Positions 7,228-14,912 of a stretch of DNA of 17,631 bases are shown here, piece after piece. The notes under the pieces were generated by a model. It was not told the DNA's origin, did not search any database, and worked only from the letters and a program-made list of their open reading frames with translations. Made by a program: the position numbers and the translations under genes. The stretch is from SAR202 cluster bacterium. GTDB lineage: Bacteria; Chloroflexota; Dehalococcoidia; Lucifugimonadales; UBA3495. Every line of letters starts with the position of its first letter. Position 1 is the stretch's first letter. The stretch is from positions 1-17,631 of the forward strand of contig VFHF01000276.1 in NCBI GenBank assembly GCA_009392095.1. The letters are read 5' to 3'.

Positions 7228-7992
7228 ATGGCAGACATGCTGAAAGATAAGATCGCGCTGGTCACCGGCGCCGGTTCCGGCATCGGCCGGGCCACGTCGC
7301 TGGTACTGGCCCGTGAAGGGGCCACCATCGCCGTTTCAGACATAGATGCCAATGGCGGCGAGGAGACTCTGAGCCTGATCAAATCCATCGGCGGAGACGG
7401 AATGTTCGTCCACGCCGATGTCTCCAGGCCTGCCGACGTGGAAGCGATGGTTGATGCCGTGGTCGCGGCCTACGGACGCCTGGACTGCGCCTACAACAAT
7501 GCCGGCATCGAGGGCTATTGGGGCGGGCGTCTACATGAGTATCCCGAGATCACCTTCGACCGCCTGATGGACATCAACGTCAAAGGCGTTTGGCTCTGCC
7601 TGAAATACGAGATTCCCCAGTTGCTCAAGCAGGGTGGCGGGGCCATCGTGAACACCGCTTCGGCTGCCGGACTGGTGGGTTCTCGACGGTTGTCAGTCTA
7701 TTCGGCCAGCAAGCACGCGGTCATCGGCCTGACCAAGTCGGCGGCCCTAGAATACGCCGCCGACGGCATCCGGGTGAACGCTGTCTGTCCTGGGATCATC
7801 GACACGCCCATGATGGACCGGCTTGTAGAGGGCCGGGACGATTACGCCGCCGCCATCCCAACCCGCCAACCCATCGGCCGCAAAGGCACCCCCGACGAGA
7901 TCGCTGAAGCAGTAGCCTGGCTCTGCTCGGACTCCGCCTCCCTAGTCACTGGCCTAGCCATGGCGGTTGATGGGGCTTTTACGGCGCAATAG
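7228..7992 (+). CDS. Short-chain dehydrogenase/reductase (SDR), NAD(H)-type
   Basis: 254 residues, classical SDR size. Seen: TGAGSGIG cofactor loop (13-20), acidic D38 at the end of strand 2 which favours NAD(H) over NADP(H), ADV (64-66), NNAG (90-93), N117, and the catalytic S145, Y158 and K162 in YSASK; PGIIDTP (188-194) follows. The start at 7228 has GGAGG at 7215-7219, 8 nt upstream; the longer in-frame start at 7177 lies inside the ThDP gene and has no such support. It follows the ThDP enzyme by 19 nt. A plausible job is reducing or oxidising the carbonyl or alcohol made or used by that enzyme, which is inference from linkage. Confidence 0.93.
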   Translation: MADMLKDKIALVTGAGSGIGRATSLVLAREGATIAVSDIDANGGEETLSLIKSIGGDGMFVHADVSRPADVEAMVDAVVAAYGRLDCAYNNAGIEGYWGGRLHEYPEITFDRLMDINVKGVWLCLKYEIPQLLKQGGGAIVNTASAAGLVGSRRLSVYSASKHAVIGLTKSAALEYAADGIRVNAVCPGIIDTPMMDRLVEGRDDYAAAIPTRQPIGRKGTPDEIAEAVAWLCSDSASLVTGLAMAVDGAFTAQ

Positions 7993-8001
7993 TCAGGTTC
8001 A

Positions 8002-8028
8002 CCAGGGAGTGGCACTCTTGCCTCCTGG
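8002..8028 (+). terminator. Imperfect hairpin after the SDR gene, possible weak terminator
   Basis: Ten base pairs with two small bulges: CCA-GGA-GGCA pairs with TGCC-TCC-TGG around the loop CTCT. It starts 10 nt after the SDR stop but is not followed by a T-run, so it is not a standard intrinsic terminator. It may stabilise the mRNA end. Confidence 0.3.
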
Positions 8029-8053
8029 GAGCATGTTGGACGGCAAACTGTAA

Positions 8054-8075
8054 GGGCGGGTTTCCAATGCGCCCC
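8054..8075. repeat. Short hairpin element, copy 1
   Basis: 22 nt beginning GGGCGGGTTTCCA and ending GCGCCCC; GGGCG pairs with CGCCC. It matches copy 2 (8161-8182) at 17 of 22 positions. It resembles a REP-like interspersed hairpin whose arms have decayed. Confidence 0.45.
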
Positions 8076-8160
8076 AGCTGTATACCAGCCAACTCCCCCG
8101 GGCCAACTAATCCACTGCCATAGCACGATTTCCACATCCCTACTTAGTTTACCCAGAGCA

Positions 8161-8182
8161 GGGCAGGTTTCCAGCCTGCCCC
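8161..8182. repeat. Short hairpin element, copy 2
   Basis: GGGCAGG (8161-8167) pairs perfectly with CCTGCCC (8175-8181) across a 7-nt loop, TTTCCAG. Its changes relative to copy 1 keep base pairing, which hints that the fold and not the exact sequence is kept. Confidence 0.5.
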
Positions 8183-8356
8183 GGCGCCACCACCTAACCG
8201 TGCTGGCTTGGGTGCTGATTACAACTTTCCCACGCCTACATCGTTGGACTCGCTATATAGCCGGTGATAGTATAGGCGGAGATTCATTCTCAGCCTGAAT
8301 CACCAAAATTCTCCGGCTCGTTGGCTTTGGGTCGGACCTACCCCTGGATAGCACCC

Positions 8357-8369
8357 GGAGGCCCTTTTG
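8357..8369 (+). promoter_or_regulatory. Ribosome site that fixes a TTG start for the CHAT-STAND gene
   Basis: GGAGG (8357-8361) is followed by 5 nt and then TTG (8367-8369). The first in-frame ATG (8388) has no such site. A TTG start usually lowers initiation, fitting a protein that is harmful or needed at low copy. Confidence 0.75.
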
Positions 8370-11300
8370 GCAGATTTACTGCAAATAATGGACCTGGCTG
8401 ACTCAAGCCAGGTGCAACTTTCCTATATCAGTGACGCCGGTGACGCGACCGCGCCACCGGCCGACTTCTCCCTACCACTAACTGACTCCGAATCAGCAGA
8501 GATACGCTGGTACCTCAGCGAATACCTGGAAAACACCTTTGGTGAGGCCAAAACCCGCGCCGAGAAAGTCGAGTCGGGACTAAAAGACTTGGGCCTGCTG
8601 TTGTTCCAAGCCGTGTTTGGCTCGAGTGAGGAAGCCCTGTCCCTCTTGGAAAAGGTCGCCAAGATAAAGCAGCCCCAACTCGCCATCGTCTCAAGCCGGC
8701 CAGAGTTCCTAGGCCTGCCTTGGGAACTGATGAACAACGGTGGCGAAACCTACCTGGCCTCCCAGCTAGCGGGGGTGTCGCGGCGGCTATTTCCCGGACC
8801 ATTGGGATCCTTCACCGGGGAATTACCCACTGACCAACTGAACGTCCTGTTGCTGCTACCACCGTCCGGAGCGGGGTCGGGCAGCATCGCAACCGAAGCT
8901 CTGACCGCGCTGGAGTCGCTGGCCGCGTCGGCCGAGCTAGACTGTCTGCGACCTTCGTCTCCCGAAAAACTACAAGAGCAATTGGCCAGCCGCCCAAGGC
9001 ACTACCACCTGGTCCACCTGGACGGTTTCGCTATCGATAGCCAGGGCATCAGCATGGAAGACGGCTCCGGCGGAGCGACAACCGTCGACGCCTCCACATT
9101 GGCCGGAACACTGAAAGATGCCCATACTCCGGTGGTGTTAATCAACGCCTCATCTCCCTCCGCATTGAACGATGTTATGTCATTCGCCGCTCGGCTGGCC
9201 GAGAATGGAGTCCCCCAGATAGTCATCACGCCCCTTCCCATCGCGGGTGCAGGCCGGGTGCTGTTCTGTGAAAACTTCTTCGAGGGCCTCAGCAACGGCG
9301 CCACGGTCGCCAATACCGTTGCCACCATCCGAAAAGCTATGATGGACCACCCCCAGCGTCCGTCCGCCACCGGGCCTCTCGTGTCTTGGGATTGGACCGT
9401 GCCCATGGTGTTTGAATCCCGCGAATACGCACCGGAAGCAATAATCGTTGAGGAATCAGACCCGCTGGTACCCGGAATGCCCCAACCGGAGGAAGAGACC
9501 ACGGGCAACGACCTGCCCCGCGGCGGTCCCTACGGGCTGATCGGCCGCCATGCCGAGATGTTGGAGCTGGAACGGCAGCTCCGGCAATCGCCCGTGGTGC
9601 TGCTGTCCGGAGACGTGGGCAGCGGCAAATCGGAATTGGCCCTGGGCCTGGCGTCGTGGCTGCGAAAGACCGGCGGACGCTCAGGAGGCGTTTTTTACGC
9701 GGCCTTCGAGGTTGGAGCCGGGCTGGAACGGGTGCTTCACGAGATTGGCACATCCCTGGCTGGGTTGGAGTTCGGCGACCTGCGTAACGACGACCGCCGC
9801 AACTGGGTGATTGAATATCTAAGAGACAACCCTGCATTGCTGGTCTTCGACAGCCTTCAAAACCTTGCCGGATTCCCGGCCGGTTCACCGGGCCTGCTGG
9901 ACGATGCCGAGATGGCCGATCTGGATTCCTTCATCAAAGAAGTGTCCGAAGGCGGCAAATCCTGGACTCTATTGGTCAGCCGCCGGCAATCAGAATCATG
10001 GCTCACCGTGCCACATGGCAGCTACCGCCTGGGCGGGCTCACCGGTTCAGACCGCATCGTTTTGGGCACCCGGCTCTTGGAAGAGGCCGGCGCAGATCCC
10101 ATGCGCCTGGGCCCTGAGTACCTAGAGATTCTTGAGATGGTGGACGGCCACCCGCTGGCCATGGAGATCGCCCTACCCCTGCTGAAGGAGGTTCCGTCGT
10201 CAGTCTTGGTTGGTGAACTCAAGTCAGCCCTGGAGTCGTACCGGCCGGGCGCCGATGAAGAAGGCCGGCCTGCCTACCTCACCGTGGCCATGGAGCAGGC
10301 ATTCAGCCGGATGACCCACCGCAGCCGAACGCACCTGCCCTTCCTTTCCTTGTTCCGGAGCCGCGTCATGATGGACATCTTGACTCACATCACGGGGGAG
10401 CAGGCCTATAAATCGGTCCTCGGCGAAGAATTGGGTTACGGGGCCACCCGCACGCTGCTCCGGACCGCGCGGGCCGGCGGGTTCCTGGAGCCTGTCACCC
10501 CCAGCGTCTACCAGATACATTCCTCGCTGCCCTGGTTCCTCGGCCGCAGCCTCTACCGGCAATTCCCTCAGAGCGCCATCCAGCAGATGGAGCAGGAAGT
10601 CGTTAGGGTCTACGCCGACACCGCCGACTATTTCATGGAAACGCTCTACGAAAATCAGGACGCCGGCACCACCGCCATCCTAGCAGAGGAGGGCAACATC
10701 ACCCAGGCGCTGGCCCTGTCACTGGAGGCCGGACAATGGGAGAACGCCCAACTGCTGGTCCAGCCTTTAGCCCAGGTCTTCCGGATGCAGAAGCGCTACC
10801 CCGAACTGCGCCGCCTACGCCGCCAGTTGCTGGAAATCACCGGCACCACAGCAGACGAAGCGGAAGAGTCCGGCGGCATCCAACTCTGGCTATACCTTAT
10901 GGGCACCGAGGCCAGCGAGTGCATCGAAACTAAGGAGTTTGACCGAGCCGACGGCCTGAACCAGCAACTCCTTGAGTACTTGTCCAATAAAGAGGACGGC
11001 GAGACCGACCCCCGCACCGCCGCGGTCTTCCACCAGATGGGCCAGGTGGCCCAGAACCGCTGGCAGTTGGAGGAAGCCGAGCAGCTTTACACCCAATCAC
11101 TGGCCATCATCGAGGACGGCGAAGACCAGGAGCCGGTGGCCGACGACTACTACGGCCTGGGCATGGTCTGCCAATACCGCCGCCGCTACACCGAAGCCAA
11201 AGAGTGGTTCAGCAAAGCCTTGGATATCCACCAGCGGATCGACGACGCCGAGGAAATGGTCAAGGACTATCGGTCCCTGGGCCTATGCTCTCAGTACAAG

Positions 11301-11990
11301 TTCGAATATGACGAGGCCGCAAGTTGGTACCAGAGGGCCAGGGAGATCCTAGAAGAGGCTCGGGATGAAGAAAATGCTGTTCTGGTCTATCACTCCCTGG
11401 GCACCGTGTGTCACGCCCAATACCAGTTCGACGAAGCCGAGAACTGGTACCAACAGGCGCTGTCGGTGAGCGACCGTATGGGCAATCACTCTCAGATGGG
11501 CGTGGAGTTCCATCACTTGGGCCTGGTGGAACAGGCCCGTGAGATGTTCGTCGGCGACGCCGAGCACTGGTACATGATGGCAATCAACGAGTGGCAACTT
11601 GTTGGCGACCGCCGGTCCGAAGGCGACGAGTGCCGGCAGTTGGGTGTGCTGTTCCACGAGCAGAAGGACCTGGACAAGGCCGAGGAATGGTACGGCAAGG
11701 CGCGGGACGTCTTCGAAGAGATCCAGGACCTGAACCGCATCTGCCGGACCTACGGCCAACTGGGCATGGTGGCCGAGGAGCGGGAAGACATACCCGGAGC
11801 GCTGCTATGGGCCGGGCGGACCTACCAACTGGCCGTCAGCAACGATCTACAAGTTCTGACCCAGGTCAAAGCCCACCTGGCCAGGCTGAAAGGAAAGCAC
11901 GGCGAAGACAACTTCGCTTCCTGGTGGCGAGAGTTCGCCTCGGAAGAGCCGCCAACAGACTTAGACGTCGATCCTGAAACAGTTCTTTAA
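8367..11990 (+). CDS. CHAT-like / NB-ARC-type STAND ATPase / TPR protein with degenerate protease dyad
   Basis: 1207 residues, intact. Order: N-terminal region 1-100; CHAT-like (caspase-fold) domain about 101-350, with the family block FLGLPWEL (114-121), YHLVHLDGFA (213-222), VVLINASSPSA (256-266) and GVPQIVI (281-287); acidic linker 355-380; STAND ATPase from GRHAEMLELE (393-402), with Walker A GDVGSGKS (415-422), Walker B LLVFD (D495), sensor-like SRR (538-540) and GHPLAM (594-599); winged-helix-like region about 620-740; TPRs to about 1160. In active CHAT domains the aligned motifs are GHG and NAC; here they read GFA (F221) and NAS (S262), so both catalytic residues appear lost while the fold motifs remain. 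STAND proteins are ligand-triggered oligomerising switches, and many CHAT-STAND proteins act in defence or cell death. The hydrolase gene starts 15 nt downstream. Function here is inferred. Confidence 0.85.
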   Translation: MADLLQIMDLADSSQVQLSYISDAGDATAPPADFSLPLTDSESAEIRWYLSEYLENTFGEAKTRAEKVESGLKDLGLLLFQAVFGSSEEALSLLEKVAKIKQPQLAIVSSRPEFLGLPWELMNNGGETYLASQLAGVSRRLFPGPLGSFTGELPTDQLNVLLLLPPSGAGSGSIATEALTALESLAASAELDCLRPSSPEKLQEQLASRPRHYHLVHLDGFAIDSQGISMEDGSGGATTVDASTLAGTLKDAHTPVVLINASSPSALNDVMSFAARLAENGVPQIVITPLPIAGAGRVLFCENFFEGLSNGATVANTVATIRKAMMDHPQRPSATGPLVSWDWTVPMVFESREYAPEAIIVEESDPLVPGMPQPEEETTGNDLPRGGPYGLIGRHAEMLELERQLRQSPVVLLSGDVGSGKSELALGLASWLRKTGGRSGGVFYAAFEVGAGLERVLHEIGTSLAGLEFGDLRNDDRRNWVIEYLRDNPALLVFDSLQNLAGFPAGSPGLLDDAEMADLDSFIKEVSEGGKSWTLLVSRRQSESWLTVPHGSYRLGGLTGSDRIVLGTRLLEEAGADPMRLGPEYLEILEMVDGHPLAMEIALPLLKEVPSSVLVGELKSALESYRPGADEEGRPAYLTVAMEQAFSRMTHRSRTHLPFLSLFRSRVMMDILTHITGEQAYKSVLGEELGYGATRTLLRTARAGGFLEPVTPSVYQIHSSLPWFLGRSLYRQFPQSAIQQMEQEVVRVYADTADYFMETLYENQDAGTTAILAEEGNITQALALSLEAGQWENAQLLVQPLAQVFRMQKRYPELRRLRRQLLEITGTTADEAEESGGIQLWLYLMGTEASECIETKEFDRADGLNQQLLEYLSNKEDGETDPRTAAVFHQMGQVAQNRWQLEEAEQLYTQSLAIIEDGEDQEPVADDYYGLGMVCQYRRRYTEAKEWFSKALDIHQRIDDAEEMVKDYRSLGLCSQYKFEYDEAASWYQRAREILEEARDEENAVLVYHSLGTVCHAQYQFDEAENWYQQALSVSDRMGNHSQMGVEFHHLGLVEQAREMFVGDAEHWYMMAINEWQLVGDRRSEGDECRQLGVLFHEQKDLDKAEEWYGKARDVFEEIQDLNRICRTYGQLGMVAEEREDIPGALLWAGRTYQLAVSNDLQVLTQVKAHLARLKGKHGEDNFASWWREFASEEPPTDLDVDPETVL
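11025..11846 (+). repeat. Seven-unit TPR array with 40-residue period (protein-level repeat)
   Basis: Encodes residues about 887-1160 of the CHAT-STAND protein. Anchor glycines in MG/LG fall at 892, 932, 972, 1012, 1052, 1093 and 1133, spaced 40 residues with a single 41. Each unit reads roughly YxxLGxVxxxxxxxxEAexWY, followed by a second helix. The DNA copies have diverged, so this is not a fresh duplication. Likely the ligand- or partner-sensing surface. Confidence 0.8.
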
Positions 11991-12005
11991 ACACGGAGCA
12001 AACGA

Positions 12006-13964
12006 ATGGCAGTAACATCCATCGAGATCAAAGAGCGCGGCCCTTACGCCGAAGGTATGATCTTCGATGACACCGGCGCCTACGAACAACTGGACGGCAC
12101 GGTCCACTTTGCCGTTGACCCGGCAAACCCGGCAAATAGCCTTATTACCGACCTGGAACGGGCGCCCAAGAACGCCGCCGGTCTAGTGGAGTTTTCAGCC
12201 GACTTTCGGATCTTAAAACCTGTGGACCAGCAGAAGGGGAGTCACAAGCTGTTCTTCGACGTGGTGAACCGGGGCAACCCACTCTCACTGGCCCGGATCA
12301 ATAACGCACCCAACAGCGACCGTATGGGCCCGGGAAACGGTTTCCTGATGCGCCGGGGTTACACCCAGGTCTGGTGCGGCTGGCAGCACGATGCGACCCA
12401 AGATCCAGGAAAGCTTCGAGTCCACGTTCCCAACGCCGCCAACACAGAGGGCCGTCTCGTGGTGACATTTCAGCCGAACGGGCCATCAGTAACCCAGATG
12501 TTGTCCGACCGTGGTCACCTTCCCTATCCCGCCAGTGATCTGGACCAGCCCAACGCCGAATTAACCGTCCATGACCACGATAGCGGCCCCGCCACGGTGG
12601 TACCTCGATCCGACTGGGACTTTGGGAAGATAGAGACCGGCAACTTAGTCCCCGACGCCAGCCACATCAGCATGGCCAAAGGGTTTAAGCCAGGCAAGGT
12701 CTACCGCTGCATCTACACCACCGCCACAGCGCCGGTGGTTGGACTGGGCATCGCAGCGGTCCGGGACCTGGTCTCATTCCTTAGATACTCAGACAACCAG
12801 GACAACCCCTGTGCCGAAGACATCCAGCACACCATGGCCTTCGGTTCGTCCCAGAGCGGGCGATTTCTGCGTCATATGCTTTACCTGGCCATGAATCAGG
12901 ATGAAGAAGACCGGAAGGTATTTGACGGCATCATCGCCAACATCGCAGGGGGCATGCGAGGTGAGTTCAACCAGAGGTTCGGTCAGCCATCTAATCTGTT
13001 GGCGGCCAGTCCCGGCAGTGTTTTTCCCTTTGCCGACGTAGGCCAAACCGACCCGGAAACCGGCCGGACAGATGGCCTGCTCGCTCGGTTGACCGCCAGA
13101 GCCAAGGTACCCAAGATATTCCTCACCAACACATCCAGCGAATACTGGGCCGGACACGCGGCTTTGAACCACATCGACCCGACAGGGACCAAAGACATCA
13201 GACCGTCAGACTCGGTGCGCATCTACCATTTCGCCAGCACCCAGCACAACGCCGGGGTGCTGCCACTAGGCCACGTACAAGACACTGGCGCCACCGGGCT
13301 CCACCCCTTCAACTGGGTGGACTGGCGTCCCCTGATGCGGGCTGCCGTAGCGAACCTAGATGCCTGGATCAGCAGCAACACGACACCACCGCCCAGCAGA
13401 CACGCGCGCTTGGATGACGGCACTGCTGTCCCTTCCGAATCGTTAAGGTCCGTATTTCAGTCTTTCCCCGGTGTTGGATTCCCAGACCATCTGAGGCACC
13501 TGTACAGACTAGACTATGGGCCTCGGGATGGGATTGTGGAGAACCTGCCGCCGGTCACCGGCAACCCCTACCCGGCCTTGGTGTCCAATGTGGACCAGGA
13601 CGGCAACGATGTGGCCGGGATACGCCTGCCGGATGTGTCAGTCCCGCTGGCCTCTGTACCTGGTTGGAACCTGCGCCACCCGGACACCGGCGGCCCCGGA
13701 CAGACCCACAAGACCATGGGCTCGACCTTGCCCTTTGCCTTCACGAAACAGGAACGCCAGGACACCTCAGACCCACGACCGTCAATCGAAGAGCGCTATG
13801 CGTCCCGGCAGGACTACCTGGACCGGGTGGAAACCGCGGCACAAGACCTGACTTCCGAGCGCTACATGCTGGAAGAGGACGTGCCCAGAGTTTCCGAGAT
13901 GGCCGGAGAAAGATACGACCTTCTAGAATCCCGGGTGAAAGAAGCCCAACCCGCCGGAGACTAA
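12006..13964 (+). CDS. Alpha/beta hydrolase domain-containing protein (large, SQSGR-type)
   Basis: 652 residues, resembling the large alpha/beta-hydrolase-domain family seen in environmental proteobacteria and Chloroflexota. The likely nucleophile elbow is FGSSQSGRF (279-287) with S282 as nucleophile; the usual last Gly of GxSxG is Ser here, typical of this family. Other matching blocks: VFDGIIANIAGGMRGEFNQRF (305-325), SSEYW (377-381) before an HxDPTG turn, and IYHFASTQHNAG (406-417), whose H414 is the probable catalytic His. Esterase-type activity is likely; substrate unknown. I see no signal peptide, so it is probably cytoplasmic. GGAG (11995-11998) precedes the ATG by 7 nt. It begins 15 nt after the CHAT-STAND stop and 37 nt before the LLM gene, so all three are probably co-transcribed. 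Confidence 0.85.
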   Translation: MAVTSIEIKERGPYAEGMIFDDTGAYEQLDGTVHFAVDPANPANSLITDLERAPKNAAGLVEFSADFRILKPVDQQKGSHKLFFDVVNRGNPLSLARINNAPNSDRMGPGNGFLMRRGYTQVWCGWQHDATQDPGKLRVHVPNAANTEGRLVVTFQPNGPSVTQMLSDRGHLPYPASDLDQPNAELTVHDHDSGPATVVPRSDWDFGKIETGNLVPDASHISMAKGFKPGKVYRCIYTTATAPVVGLGIAAVRDLVSFLRYSDNQDNPCAEDIQHTMAFGSSQSGRFLRHMLYLAMNQDEEDRKVFDGIIANIAGGMRGEFNQRFGQPSNLLAASPGSVFPFADVGQTDPETGRTDGLLARLTARAKVPKIFLTNTSSEYWAGHAALNHIDPTGTKDIRPSDSVRIYHFASTQHNAGVLPLGHVQDTGATGLHPFNWVDWRPLMRAAVANLDAWISSNTTPPPSRHARLDDGTAVPSESLRSVFQSFPGVGFPDHLRHLYRLDYGPRDGIVENLPPVTGNPYPALVSNVDQDGNDVAGIRLPDVSVPLASVPGWNLRHPDTGGPGQTHKTMGSTLPFAFTKQERQDTSDPRPSIEERYASRQDYLDRVETAAQDLTSERYMLEEDVPRVSEMAGERYDLLESRVKEAQPAGD

Positions 13965-14001
13965 GACAACCAGACCTGGAATCAACACCGGAGATAAGAG
14001 A

Positions 14002-14844
14002 ATGAACATCGGAACATCGGTGCCCCTGCCAGCCTACACCATCGACCCGGCATTCATGGCCAAGAAGGCCGAGGACTTAGGGTTCGAGTCCATCTGGTAC
14101 GCCGAGCACGCGGCGGTGCCGGTCCACAGCGACAGTCCCTTCCCGGCCACCGGTGGAGAGATCCCCTGGACCTACTCCCATTTCACTGACCCGTACATCG
14201 CCCTGGCCAGGGCTTCCGGTGTCACCACCAAGATCAAGCTGGGCACCGGCATCACCTTGGTCCCCGAGCGGAACCCGCTGCTCCTGGCCAAAGAGATTGC
14301 CACGTTGGACCGGTACAGCGGCGGCCGGTTCCTGTTCGGCATCGGCACCGGCTGGCTCAAAGAAGAGACCGAGATGATGGGCGGCGACTTCGAACACCGT
14401 TGGACCCAGACCCGCGAAGCCATAGAAGTCATGAAAGAGCTCTGGACCAAGGAAGAAGCCGAGTATCACGGCCGGTACTTCGACTTCCCGCTGGTCAGGT
14501 CCTATCCCAAGCCGGCCCAGAAGCCCTACCCGCCAATCATCCTGGGCGGCATGGCCAAGAACGTGCTGCGCCGGGTCGTCACCCACGCCGACGGCTGGCT
14601 GCCCAACCGGGTGACCCCCACTGAGGTGGAAGAGAGCCGCAAGAAGTTGGACGCCATGGCCGCCGAGGCGGGCCGTGATCCCAAATCCATCACTATCTCG
14701 GTCTACGGCCAACTTCCGGAGCGGGACATCGTCCATTCGCTCTTGAACGCCGGCGCCGATCGGGTGGTGGTCCGCCCCGAGCACGTCGAAACCGAGAAAG
14801 AGATGGGAGAACAACTCGAGCGCATGGCAGAGGCCGTACTATAG
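14002..14844 (+). CDS. LLM-class (luciferase-like) flavin/F420-dependent oxidoreductase
   Basis: 280 residues with the luciferase-like TIM-barrel pattern: LGFESIWYAEHA (26-37), the strand KIKLGTGITLVPERNPLLLAKEIATLD (77-103), SGGRFLFGIGTGWLKEE (106-122), then YPKPAQKPYPPIILGG (168-183), ending with a helix containing the acidic tail. This matches the F420-linked subgroup of about 280-300 residues (TIGR03619-like) and not the larger FMN monooxygenases; the cofactor is inferred. The ATG at 14002 has GGAG at 13990-13993. Preceded by the hydrolase (37 nt) and followed by MmgE/PrpD (68 nt), it fits an oxidative step in a shared catabolic unit. The 68-nt gap holds a small TCCTG/CAGGA hairpin of doubtful meaning. 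Confidence 0.92.
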   Translation: MNIGTSVPLPAYTIDPAFMAKKAEDLGFESIWYAEHAAVPVHSDSPFPATGGEIPWTYSHFTDPYIALARASGVTTKIKLGTGITLVPERNPLLLAKEIATLDRYSGGRFLFGIGTGWLKEETEMMGGDFEHRWTQTREAIEVMKELWTKEEAEYHGRYFDFPLVRSYPKPAQKPYPPIILGGMAKNVLRRVVTHADGWLPNRVTPTEVEESRKKLDAMAAEAGRDPKSITISVYGQLPERDIVHSLLNAGADRVVVRPEHVETEKEMGEQLERMAEAVL

Positions 14845-14912
14845 AAGCAAGGCGGATAGACGCCTCCATCAATCCTGTTAAGGCAGGAATGTCGGTTTAG
14901 AGAGGAAACCAC

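Larger units (their letters stand above)
7993..8366. other. Non-coding gap upstream of the CHAT-STAND gene
   Basis: 374 nt with no credible coding region on either strand. It holds an imperfect hairpin just after the SDR stop, two diverged copies of a short hairpin element, a perfect GCTATATAGC palindrome near 8252-8261, and an inverted repeat GATTCA/TGAATC (8281-8286 and 8296-8301). No convincing -35/-10 pair was found; the best -10-like hexamer is TAGTAT near 8269-8274. Confidence 0.6.

Noticed and set aside
14077..14814. Minus-strand open frame of 245 codons
   Set aside because: Lies wholly inside the LLM oxidoreductase gene on the other strand and shows no domain; it is a product of high-GC codon use.
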